Assembly: GCF_017312725.1 (NCBI RefSeq)
Contig: NZ_BOPO01000111.1
Location: forward strand, 1 to 64,000
Source of the DNA: Actinocatenispora comari
GTDB taxonomy: Bacteria > Actinomycetota > Actinomycetes > Mycobacteriales > Micromonosporaceae
Reading direction: 5' to 3'
Length of the DNA stretch: 64,000 nucleotides
Shown here piece by piece: positions 26,813 to 34,392 of this stretch. A program made the position numbers and the translations under genes. A model generated the notes under the pieces. That model was not told the DNA's origin. It saw only the letters and a program-made list of their open reading frames with translations, and did no database searches. The first letter of the stretch is position 1; each line of letters opens with the position of its first letter.

Positions 26813-27958
26813 ATGCCCGACATCACGCTGACCGACGTGAGCAAGAGCTACGGCACCGGCCCGGCCGCGGTGACGGACCTGAATTTGACCGTGCCGGACG
26901 GCTCGTTCACCTGCCTGCTCGGCCCGTCCGGCTGCGGCAAGACGACCACCCTGCGGATGATCGCCGGGCTCGAACATCCGACCGCCGGAGCCATCTCGGT
27001 CGGCGGCCGGGTGCTGGACTCGGTCGAGCGCGGCGTGTTCGTCCCGCCGGAGCGCCGCGAGATGGGCCTGGTGTTCCAGAACTACGCCCTGTGGCCGCAC
27101 CTGACCGTCGCCCGCAACGTCGAGTTCGGCCTGCGGGTACGCCGGATGCCGGCCCGCAAGCGGGCCGAGCGGGTTCGGCAGGCGCTGACCGCGATGCAGA
27201 TCGACTGGGCCGCGGACCGCTATCCCGCCCAGCTGTCGGGCGGCCAGCAGCAGCGGGTGTCGCTGGCCCGGATGCTCGCGGTGGACCCGAAGGTGCTGCT
27301 GCTCGACGAACCACTGTCCAATCTGGACGCCCAGCTGCGCTTGGAGATGCGGGCCGAGCTGAAGCGGCTGCATGCCGAGACCGGGCAGACCATCGTGTTC
27401 GTCACGCACGACCAGCTGGAGGCGATGACGATGGCCACCCACGTCGCGGTGCTGAACAAGGGAGTCCTGCAACAGCTCGCGGCCCCGATGGAGGTGTACC
27501 GCCGGCCGGCCAACCGGTTCGTCGGCGGCTTCGTGGGCAGCCCGCCGATGAACCTGATCGAGCTCGGCGACACCCGGTCCGGGACCGAGGTGCGGCGCCA
27601 GCTCGACCGGCTGCGACCGGAACTGCTGCCCCGGGTGGCCGCCGTCGGGGTCCGGCCGGAGGCGATCCGGATCGCCGAGTCCGGCCCGGCCGACGACTGG
27701 GTCTTCGAGGCCAGCGTCGGTGCGGTGTTGCCGACCGGGTCGAGCTGGACGGTCTCGGTCACCCCGACCAGCGGTACCGACCCGAGCGCCTCCGCACCGG
27801 TCGATGGGGGGCCGGAGCTGTACCTGGTGTCCTACCAGGACGTCGCGGCGACCACCGGCGCTCGGGTGCGGTGCCGGGTGAGCGCCGACGACCTGCACCT
27901 GTTCGACGACGACGGCGCGCGGATCGCCACCGCGCCGGCCCCGGCGGTGGCGCCGTGA
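26813..27958 (+). CDS. ABC importer ATPase with TOBE-like tail
   Basis: A 381-residue ATPase of the carbohydrate/iron-uptake class. All motifs are intact: Walker A GPSGCGKTT, Q-loop VFQNYALWPH, signature LSGGQQQRVS, Walker B VLLLDEPLSNLD and H-loop VTHD. Residues ~235-381 form a C-terminal regulatory region (VGGFVGSPPMNLIEL, VGVRPEAIRI). It starts 4 nt after the permease stop, with GGAGG inside the permease end. Its stop overlaps the next gene by GTGA, so the phosphatases downstream are coupled to the transporter. Confidence 0.92.
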   Translation: MPDITLTDVSKSYGTGPAAVTDLNLTVPDGSFTCLLGPSGCGKTTTLRMIAGLEHPTAGAISVGGRVLDSVERGVFVPPERREMGLVFQNYALWPHLTVARNVEFGLRVRRMPARKRAERVRQALTAMQIDWAADRYPAQLSGGQQQRVSLARMLAVDPKVLLLDEPLSNLDAQLRLEMRAELKRLHAETGQTIVFVTHDQLEAMTMATHVAVLNKGVLQQLAAPMEVYRRPANRFVGGFVGSPPMNLIELGDTRSGTEVRRQLDRLRPELLPRVAAVGVRPEAIRIAESGPADDWVFEASVGAVLPTGSSWTVSVTPTSGTDPSASAPVDGGPELYLVSYQDVAATTGARVRCRVSADDLHLFDDDGARIATAPAPAVAP

Positions 27959-28734
27959 GCGATCTGGTGACGCCGGCCGCGCTGCTGCTGGACTTCGGCG
28001 GCGTGCTGGTGCAGACCACCACCCGGCCGGACTGGCGGCTGCGGCTGGCCGAACACGTGCACCGGTTGCTGACCACCGCGGGCGGCACCGAGCTGACCGT
28101 CGAGCAGGTGGCCGCGGACATCGGCGCCGGCGCGGCGGCGGACTCGCACTGGAAGGACGCGATGTCGCGGCCGGCGGCCCCGGCGGAGATGACGCAGCGG
28201 TTCTTCTGGGCCGAGCTGGTCGCGGCCGACTGGCCGGACGCCGCCCGTACCGTGGTGGCGACCGAGTCCGCGGCGCTGTGCCGGCGGATGGGGGAGCTGC
28301 GGCAGGAGCGCGCCAACCGGCCCGGCATCGAGCGGCTGCTCGGCCTCGCCCGCGACCGGTCGATCCCGGTCGCCGTGGTCAGCAACGCGCTGTGCGGCGT
28401 GGTGCACCGCGACCACCTGGCCGCGACCGGGCTGGCCGAGCTGATCGCGGTGCAGGTCTACAGCGACGAGATCGGCGTCCGCAAGCCGAACCCGGCGCTG
28501 ATCGAGCACGCCGCCCGGGCGCTGTCGGTACCCACCGGCGCGGTGTGGTACGTCGGCGACACGTACGACCGCGACGTGGTGTGCGGTCACCGGGCCGGCG
28601 CCGGCGCGACGATCCTGATGCGGTCGCGCAGCACCGATTCCTGCCCGTACGAGCCGAGGTTCGCGCCGGACGCCGTGGTCGACGACCCGGACGCGCTCCG
28701 TGCGCTGCTGACCGCCACCGATTCCGTCCACTGA
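27955..28734 (+). CDS. HAD-family phosphatase, first of a tandem pair
   Basis: A 259-residue HAD hydrolase starting at a GTG that overlaps the ATPase stop. Motif I is LLLDFGGVLV (nucleophile Asp), motif II VAVVSNA, motif III the Lys in GVRKPNPALIEHAARAL, and motif IV VWYVGDTYDRDVVCG with acidic metal ligands. A ~130-residue helical cap lies between motifs I and II. It is a close paralogue of the next gene. Such enzymes remove phosphate from small metabolites; here the substrate may be the ester brought in by the coupled importer. Confidence 0.85.
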   Translation: MSDLVTPAALLLDFGGVLVQTTTRPDWRLRLAEHVHRLLTTAGGTELTVEQVAADIGAGAAADSHWKDAMSRPAAPAEMTQRFFWAELVAADWPDAARTVVATESAALCRRMGELRQERANRPGIERLLGLARDRSIPVAVVSNALCGVVHRDHLAATGLAELIAVQVYSDEIGVRKPNPALIEHAARALSVPTGAVWYVGDTYDRDVVCGHRAGAGATILMRSRSTDSCPYEPRFAPDAVVDDPDALRALLTATDSVH

Positions 28735-28743
28735 GGAGGGTCC

Positions 28744-29508
28744 GTGCCATCCGAGCCCCGCGCGTTGCTGCTCGACCACGGCGGCGTGATCGCCCGCTCC
28801 GTCAAACATCCCGAACGGGTCGCGCAGGTCGCCGCCCGGGTACACAAGCTGCTCGGCACCGCCGGCTGCGCCACGCTGTCGGCCGCGCAGGTCCAGGCCG
28901 ACATCACCGCCGGCAACGCCGCGTACAAGGCGTGGAAGCAGGGCAGCGTGCGCCGGGCCCGCCCGCGCGAGGTCAGCCACCGCGAACTGTGGTGCGACTT
29001 CATCGGTACCGACTGGCCGGAGCCGGCGCGCGCGGTGGTCGCCGCCGAGGCGAGCGTGCTGTGCACCGAGCTGGCCCGCGCCCTGACCGAGAAGTCGCTC
29101 GCGGTCGGGATGCGGCAGGTGCTGGCGGAGTGCACCGCCGGTGGCATCCGCGTCGGCGTCGTCAGCAACACCCTGGTCGGTGCGATCAACCGGGGCCTGG
29201 AGCGCGACTGGGGCACCGACGTGCACCTGGGCGTGCAGGTCTACTCCGACGAGGTCGGGTATCGCAAGCCGGATCCGGCCCTGATCGAGCAAGCCGCGCG
29301 GGCGCTGCGCACCGCGCCGGGGGACTGCTGGTACGTGGGGGACACGTACGACCGGGACGTGGTGTGCGGGCGGCGGGCCGGGGTCGGCGCGACGATCCTG
29401 ATGCTGCCGCCCGATCGGCGGGACCAGACCGTGACTCCGCAGCCGGACGCCGCGGTGGCCGACGGGCCGGAGCTGCTCGCCCTGCTGCGCTCGGCGGTGC
29501 GGCCGTGA
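28744..29508 (+). CDS. HAD-family phosphatase, second of a tandem pair
   Basis: A 254-residue paralogue of its upstream neighbour with the same domain plan: LLLDHGGVIA (motif I), VGVVSNT (II), GYRKPDPALIEQAARAL (III) and CWYVGDTYDRDVVCG (IV). GTG at 28744 follows GAGGAGGG. The cap regions differ more than the cores, suggesting that the copies arose by tandem duplication and now prefer different substrates. The stop overlaps the next gene by GTGA. Confidence 0.85.
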   Translation: MPSEPRALLLDHGGVIARSVKHPERVAQVAARVHKLLGTAGCATLSAAQVQADITAGNAAYKAWKQGSVRRARPREVSHRELWCDFIGTDWPEPARAVVAAEASVLCTELARALTEKSLAVGMRQVLAECTAGGIRVGVVSNTLVGAINRGLERDWGTDVHLGVQVYSDEVGYRKPDPALIEQAARALRTAPGDCWYVGDTYDRDVVCGRRAGVGATILMLPPDRRDQTVTPQPDAAVADGPELLALLRSAVRP

Positions 29509-30335
29509 CCGATCTGCGCGCGCTCTCCGAGCGGTTGACCGACATCGCGGTGGCCGCGGCCGACGCCGCGGCCGACGGAATCCGGGCCGGGTTCCGGTCC
29601 ACGATGGACGTGGCCTACAAGCGGGATCACCACGATCCGGTGACCGAGCACGACCGCCGCGCCGAGGAACGCATCCGGGAGGTGCTGCTGCGGGCCCTGC
29701 CGGACAGCTCGATCGTGGGCGAGGAGGGCGGCACCAGCACCGGCGCGGGCCGGGTGCGCTGGCACGTGGACCCGATCGACGGTACCGCGAACTTCGCCGC
29801 CGGCTCCGCCTACTTCTGCACCTCGATCGGTGCCGAGATCGACGGCGAACCGGTCGCCGGCGTGGTGCTGGATCCGATGGCGGGCAACCTGTTCACCGCC
29901 CACCTCGGCGGTGCCTTCCGCAACGGCCGGCGGTTGCGCTGCACCGGCCGCTCCGCGGAGCGGCACGGCTACCTCGTCACCTCGTACCCGAGCGTGCGCG
30001 ACCTCGACGACCAGGGGCCGGATGCGTTGCGGCGGTTCGAGTCGCTGGTCCGTGGTTACGGCACGGTACGCCGGCACGGCGCGGCGGCGCTGTCGCTGGC
30101 ACACGTCGCGGCCGGCTGGGCCGAGGCCGGCTTCGGTACCGGGGTGCACAGCTGGGACGTGTGCGCCGGCGCGCTGCTGGTGCGGCAGGCCGGCGGGGTG
30201 TACCGGTCGTTCACCCCGGGCGACCCCACCGGCACCGACTGGACCGCACCGGGCTACCTCGCGCACGTACCGGAGCTCGCCGCCGACCTGGTGACCGCGA
30301 CGGTCGACGAGTTGGTCGGTGGGGGCCGCGGGTGA
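29505..30335 (+). CDS. Inositol-monophosphatase-family phosphatase
   Basis: A 276-residue metal-dependent phosphatase of the IMPase/SuhB/HisN family. Metal and phosphate motifs are complete: IVGEEGG (Glu), WHVDPIDGTANFAAG (Asp-Pro-Ile-Asp-Gly-Thr) and VHSWDVCAGALLVRQAGG (C-terminal Asp). The family hydrolyses inositol monophosphates but also histidinol phosphate, PAP and fructose-1,6-bisphosphate. Its place in an operon that shares a control element with inositol catabolism favours inositol phosphate as substrate. GTG at 29505 is within a GTGA overlap. Confidence 0.88.
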   Translation: MTDLRALSERLTDIAVAAADAAADGIRAGFRSTMDVAYKRDHHDPVTEHDRRAEERIREVLLRALPDSSIVGEEGGTSTGAGRVRWHVDPIDGTANFAAGSAYFCTSIGAEIDGEPVAGVVLDPMAGNLFTAHLGGAFRNGRRLRCTGRSAERHGYLVTSYPSVRDLDDQGPDALRRFESLVRGYGTVRRHGAAALSLAHVAAGWAEAGFGTGVHSWDVCAGALLVRQAGGVYRSFTPGDPTGTDWTAPGYLAHVPELAADLVTATVDELVGGGRG

Positions 30336-31168
30336 TGCGCTGGCGCTGGCTGGTGTCGGACCTGGACGGCACGCTCGTCGACCGCGCGCAGCGGATCGCC
30401 GACCGGGACGCCGCCGCGCTCGCGCGGTTCCGGGAGGCCGGCGGCGCGGTGCTGCTCGCCACCGGCCGCAGCGAGGCCTCCGCGCTGCCCTACCACCGCC
30501 GGCTCGCGCTGGACACCCCGCTGATCGTCTACAACGGGGCCCGCATCGTCGGCCCGGACGGCACCGTGCTGTACGCGCGAGAGCTGGGTGCGGCCTGGCC
30601 GGCGTTGCGCGACGAACTGGTGCCGCGGCTGCCGGTCGGCGTCGGTGCGGTCGGCTTCGCCGGCGGCACCGCACACGTCCTGCGGCCCGGCCCCGGTCTC
30701 GCCGAGTACGCCCGGGCGAACGGCATCGCGCTGACCGATGCGTCGCCGCAACCACCGGTGACCAAGCTGATGCTGGTCGCCACCGCGCCCGCCGAGCTGG
30801 CCGGGTTGGAGGGGCGGGTGGCCGAGATCGACGGCACCCTCGGGCTGGTTCGGTCCGAGCCGACCTACCTGGAGGTGCTGCCGGCCGGGGTCGACAAGGG
30901 CAGCGCGCTGCGCCACCTGGCCGAACGCAGCGGTGTACCGCTGGTGCGGGTCGCGGCGATCGGCGACAATCCGAACGACCTTCCGCTACTGGCCGCCGCC
31001 GGTTTCGGGGCCGCGGTCGGCGACGGTGACCCGGTCGCGCGGCGCGCCGCGGACGCCGTCGTGGGACCCTGCGGAACAGCGCTCGCCGACCTGGTCGAAC
31101 TCCTGCTCGCCGAGCCGTCGGCGGCCGGCGCCCCGCCGGTGGGCGACGCCACGGCTGGCGGCGGGTAG
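30335..31168 (+). CDS. Cof-type HAD phosphatase
   Basis: A 277-residue HAD hydrolase of the Cof/IIB class. Motif I is LVSDLDGTLVD, motif II LLATGRS, motif III the Lys in AGVDKGSALRHLAE and motif IV VAAIGDNPNDLPLLAAAG; the cap sits between II and III. Members act on sugar phosphates, pyridoxal phosphate or flavin precursors. ATG at 30335 overlaps the IMPase stop (TGATG), making it the last gene of the transporter-phosphatase operon. The C-terminus is Gly/Ala-rich. Confidence 0.85.
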   Translation: MRWRWLVSDLDGTLVDRAQRIADRDAAALARFREAGGAVLLATGRSEASALPYHRRLALDTPLIVYNGARIVGPDGTVLYARELGAAWPALRDELVPRLPVGVGAVGFAGGTAHVLRPGPGLAEYARANGIALTDASPQPPVTKLMLVATAPAELAGLEGRVAEIDGTLGLVRSEPTYLEVLPAGVDKGSALRHLAERSGVPLVRVAAIGDNPNDLPLLAAAGFGAAVGDGDPVARRAADAVVGPCGTALADLVELLLAEPSAAGAPPVGDATAGGG

Positions 31169-31205
31169 CTGGTGCACGGCGCCACGGCCGGCAGCGGGCG
31201 ACGGG

Positions 31206-31931
31206 TCAGCGCCGCCAGGGGAGGCGGCGGCCGGGAAGCAGGTCGACCACGACGACGGTGACGTTGTCGGGTCCGCCGCCGGCCAGCGCCAGCTCGATCA
31301 GCCGGTCCGCCGCCCGGCGCGGCGACTGCTCGTCCCGCAGTACCTCGGCGATGTCGTCGGCGCCGGCCGCGTCCGGCAGCCCGTCGCTGCACAGCAGGTA
31401 CCGGTCGCCCGGCGCCGCGGGCAGCCGGGCGTGCCAGGCCGGTACCGGACGGCCGTCGAGCACCCGGGTGACCACCGAGCGGTGCGGGTGGCGCGGGATG
31501 TCCGCCGCGGCCAGGTGGCCGCTGTCCACCAGCTGCTGGACGAACGTGTCGTCGCGGGTGAGCTGGCTCAGCTCGGCGTCGCGCAGCCGGTACGCGCGGG
31601 AGTCGCCGACGTGCGCCAGCCGGACCGCGTCGCGCTCCGGCGCCAGCACCGTCAGGGTGGTGGCCATCCCGGCGTACGCCGGTTCGGTGTCCACGGCGGC
31701 AGCGAGCCGCCGGCCGGCGTCGGCGACCAGCGCGTCCAGCCGGGGTGCGCGGGTGTCGGCGGCGCGCACCGCCTCGATCGCGAGCGCGCTCGCCACCTCG
31801 CCGGCGACCTCGCCGCCCACCCCGTCGGCGATCGCGAACAGCCGGCGCCCGGTGTACGCACAGTCCTCGTTGTGGTCGTACACCAGGCCGATGTGGCTCG
31901 CGGTCGCGGAACGCGTGGCAGGTCGCACCAC
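31206..31931 (-). CDS. PP2C-type protein serine/threonine phosphatase
   Basis: A 241-residue cytosolic PP2C enzyme with a complete metal site: GLVYDHNEDCAY, LFAIADGVGGEVAGEV, LAHVGDSRAYRL, LLCSDGLPDA and GGGPDNVTVVVVD. There is no transmembrane segment, unlike PstP, so it is a soluble signalling phosphatase. The start is one of two adjacent GTG codons (31931 or 31928) and no strong ribosome site is seen. No protein kinase lies nearby. Confidence 0.9.
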   Translation of the reverse strand: MVRPATRSATASHIGLVYDHNEDCAYTGRRLFAIADGVGGEVAGEVASALAIEAVRAADTRAPRLDALVADAGRRLAAAVDTEPAYAGMATTLTVLAPERDAVRLAHVGDSRAYRLRDAELSQLTRDDTFVQQLVDSGHLAAADIPRHPHRSVVTRVLDGRPVPAWHARLPAAPGDRYLLCSDGLPDAAGADDIAEVLRDEQSPRRAADRLIELALAGGGPDNVTVVVVDLLPGRRLPWRR

Positions 31932-31972
31932 CCCACCCTGCCGACCGCGCCGCCCGGAGTCTGTACGTACTT

Positions 31973-32302
31973 CTACGTAGTACCGGTGCCGCGGAACCGG
32001 CGCAGCAACGCCTCCAGTACCTGCATCTCGGCGGCCAGGGCCCGCCTGCCGGCCGGGGTGATCGACGCCCAGGTGCGCGGCCGGCGCCCCTCGTAGCCCT
32101 TGGTGAGCTCGACCAGACCCTGCCCGGCGAGCACGTCGAGGTGCCGGCCGAGGTTCCCGTCGGTCAGCCGCAGCGTGCGCTTCAGGTAGGGGAAGTCGGC
32201 GCGCTCCGCCTCGTCGAGCACGGTGAGCAGGGCGAGCCGGGTCTTCTGGTGCACCGCGTCGTCGAGGTCGAGCGCCGGGTGCGGGCCCGGGTCGGTGCTC
32301 AT
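31973..32302 (-). CDS. Winged-helix transcriptional regulator
   Basis: A 109-residue regulator of the small MarR/PadR-like winged-helix type: KTRLALLTVLDEAERADFPY, LTDGNLGRHLDVLAGQGLVE (recognition helix) and the wing around YEGRRPRTWASITPAGRRAL. ATG at 32302 overlaps the stop of the upstream membrane-protein gene by ATGA. Such pairs usually regulate their own operon, and a dyad lies in front of the first gene. Confidence 0.82.
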   Translation of the reverse strand: MSTDPGPHPALDLDDAVHQKTRLALLTVLDEAERADFPYLKRTLRLTDGNLGRHLDVLAGQGLVELTKGYEGRRPRTWASITPAGRRALAAEMQVLEALLRRFRGTGTT

Positions 32303-32916
32303 CCGGCGGCGAGCTCGCGCCGGCGGGCCAGCGCGGCCCCGCCGATCATGGCCAGACCGAGCAGCCCCTGCCCGACCCACACCAGCCACAGCCAGCCGGC
32401 GTCGGCGGTGCCGGCGGCGGCGACCGCGAGCACCGCGGCGGCACCGCCGAGCACGCCGGTGACCGCCGCCCAGCGGCCGAGCTGCGTGTCGTGCCGCCAC
32501 CAAGCCAGGGCGGCGAGCACCGCGGCCGGCCAGACCAGCGGCGCGAACACTCCGACGAACAGCACCGGCAGCATCAGCAGGACGATCAGCAGCAGCGCGA
32601 TCAGATACCGGCGGGTGGCGTGGCCGTAGTCGCGGCGGCCGGCGCCGACGCCGTCCCGCCGGGCTCGGTGCCGTGCCGCGAACCACAGGGCGACGAGGCC
32701 GACGGCCGTCGCGATCGGCCAGTACGCGAGCAGGGCGACGTGCCGACCGCCGGCCGCGAGCGGCCCCGTCAGCGGCCCGTCGAGCACCGGGTAGAGCAGG
32801 ATCAGCACGCCGAACACCACCAGTGGTGCGGAGGTGGCGCGTTGGTCGGCGCGCACCCGGGCGCGCAGCCGGTCGAGCTCGGGAACGAGCCGGGCCGGGT
32901 CGGTGGTGCTCTCCAT
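32299..32916 (-). CDS. Multi-pass membrane protein paired with a regulator
   Basis: A 205-residue protein with a charged N-terminus and about six hydrophobic segments (for example LVVFGVLILLYPVLDGPL, YLIALLLIVLLMLPVLFVGV and VTGVLGGAAAVLAVAAAG). Function unknown. It is the first gene of a two-gene operon with the winged-helix regulator, a pairing often seen in actinomycetes. ATG at 32916 has GAGGAC about 9 nt upstream. Confidence 0.75.
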   Translation of the reverse strand: MESTTDPARLVPELDRLRARVRADQRATSAPLVVFGVLILLYPVLDGPLTGPLAAGGRHVALLAYWPIATAVGLVALWFAARHRARRDGVGAGRRDYGHATRRYLIALLLIVLLMLPVLFVGVFAPLVWPAAVLAALAWWRHDTQLGRWAAVTGVLGGAAAVLAVAAAGTADAGWLWLVWVGQGLLGLAMIGGAALARRRELAAG

Positions 32917-32956
32917 GGCTGCACGTCCTCACGTCGAGTTCTCTGCATTGCCGATA

Positions 32957-32977
32957 ACTCTGTAGTGGAGAGTACTC
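32957..32977 (-). promoter_or_regulatory. Dyad operator before the membrane protein/regulator pair
   Basis: ACTCT-N7-AGAGT (32957-32973) overlaps a perfect GAGTACTC palindrome (32970-32977), in an A/T-richer island 40-60 nt upstream of 32916. It is a likely site for the winged-helix protein of the operon. Confidence 0.4.
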
Positions 32978-33065
32978 GCCGCGCGCAAGCCTGCGCGAGC
33001 CCGGGCACCGCGACCTCCGGGCCGGCCCGGCCGGCCTTCTAGAGTGGACGGGCGGAGGTGGGCGG

Positions 33066-34313
33066 GTGCTGCCGTTGGTCGGGCGTACGGACGAGATGCG
33101 GGCGGTGGCGACCGCCTGGCGTTCGCTACGCACCGAACCGGCCCGATGCCGGATCGTGGTGATCACCGGTGAGATCGGGGTCGGCAAGAGCCGGCTCGCG
33201 GCCGAGGCGGTGGCCGCGCTGGCGCCGCCGCCGGCGTCGGTGCTCACCGGCCAGGCCCGCGCCCACCGCCCCGCCCCGTACGACCTGACCGCGTCGGCGC
33301 TCAGCGGCCGCGCGGCGGACGAACTCGGCATCTCGGACGACGCGCTCGCCTGGCTGACCCAGCGGGCGGAGCCGGCCACCCGCCGCTTCGCGCCGGAGGC
33401 GCTGCTGCGTACCGCGGTCGACGCGATCCGGGCGCTGCACCGCGCCGGCCCCGGCGTGCTGGTGGTGGAGGACCTGCACGACCTCGACCCGGCCAGCCTG
33501 GAGGTGGTCAGCGAGCTGGCCGCCGCCCCCGACCTGCCGGTGCTGCTGCTCGTCACCGCCCGCACCGCGCGCGGGCTCGCCGGGCGGGTGCTGACTCGGC
33601 TGTGCGGCACCGACCGCACCACCCGGCTGCACCTCGCGCCGCTGACCGTCCCGCAGGTCGCGGCGGCGCTGCCGGACCGGCCCGAGGCCGACCTGGCCGG
33701 CGCGGTGTGGCGCCGGACCGGCGGCAACCCGTTCTGGTTGACCGAGCTGGTCGCCACCGCCGACCCGACCGGCCCGCCCGGCGACCAGCTGATGGCGCTC
33801 GCCGCCGACCGGGTACCGGCCGGGCTGGCCCGGGTCGCGCAGGCGGCAGCGCTGCTCGGCGAGCCGGTGGCGGCGGCGACGCTGGCCCGGATCGTACCGC
33901 CGGCCGACGGCGGCCCGGCCGCGGCTGACACCGCGGTCGACCGGCTGGTGGCAAGCGGCGTGCTGCGTTCCGACGCCGACGGCGGGCTGCGGTTCGCCCA
34001 GCCGATCCTGGCCGAGTGCCTGGCCGCCGCGGCGCTGCCGTCGCTGCGCTCGGCGGTCGCCGCCGCCCGGGCGACCGACCTCGACGCGGACGACGACGCG
34101 ACCCGCCGCTGGGCGTCGCTGACCGCGCGGGAACGCGACGTGGTGCGGCTGCTCGCCGACGGCATGACCAACCGTCAGTTGGCCCGCGCGCTGGACATCT
34201 CGGTACGGACCGCCACCGTGCACGTGTCCAACGTGCTGCGCAAGACCGGCGCGGTCTCCCGGACCGAGGTGGCCCTGTTCGCCCTCCGGCACGGTGTCCT
34301 GGATGCCACCTGA
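33066..34313 (+). CDS. Compact LuxR regulator with AAA ATPase domain
   Basis: A 415-residue protein. The N-terminus is an AAA/NACHT-like ATPase: VVITGEIGVGKSRLA (Walker A, residue ~38) and GVLVVEDLHDLDPASL (Walker B). The last ~65 residues are a LuxR helix-turn-helix (LTARERDVVRLLADGMTNRQ, ALDISVRTATVHVSNVLRKT). Most regulators of this plan are ~900 residues with a long repeat domain between; here that middle part is nearly absent. GTG at 33066 has GGAGGTG 5 nt upstream. Signal and targets are unknown. Confidence 0.85.
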   Translation: MLPLVGRTDEMRAVATAWRSLRTEPARCRIVVITGEIGVGKSRLAAEAVAALAPPPASVLTGQARAHRPAPYDLTASALSGRAADELGISDDALAWLTQRAEPATRRFAPEALLRTAVDAIRALHRAGPGVLVVEDLHDLDPASLEVVSELAAAPDLPVLLLVTARTARGLAGRVLTRLCGTDRTTRLHLAPLTVPQVAAALPDRPEADLAGAVWRRTGGNPFWLTELVATADPTGPPGDQLMALAADRVPAGLARVAQAAALLGEPVAAATLARIVPPADGGPAAADTAVDRLVASGVLRSDADGGLRFAQPILAECLAAAALPSLRSAVAAARATDLDADDDATRRWASLTARERDVVRLLADGMTNRQLARALDISVRTATVHVSNVLRKTGAVSRTEVALFALRHGVLDAT

Positions 34314-34392
34314 CGCTCGTCACCGCCCGTCCACCGGCCGGCCACCGGCGGGTTGCGATGGTCGTTCAGGTCGATGTGGCAGGGTTGACCAG

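Noticed and set aside
23662-26844. A 1060-codon minus-strand open frame under the importer genes
   Set aside because: Translation is Gln/His/Arg-rich shadow of the binding-protein and permease genes, which have clear motifs on the plus strand.
23788-27958. Annotation of the importer as a ferric-iron system
   Set aside because: Possible by sequence family, but no iron box or iron gene is seen and the operon is full of phosphatases under an inositol-type element. Kept only as an alternative.
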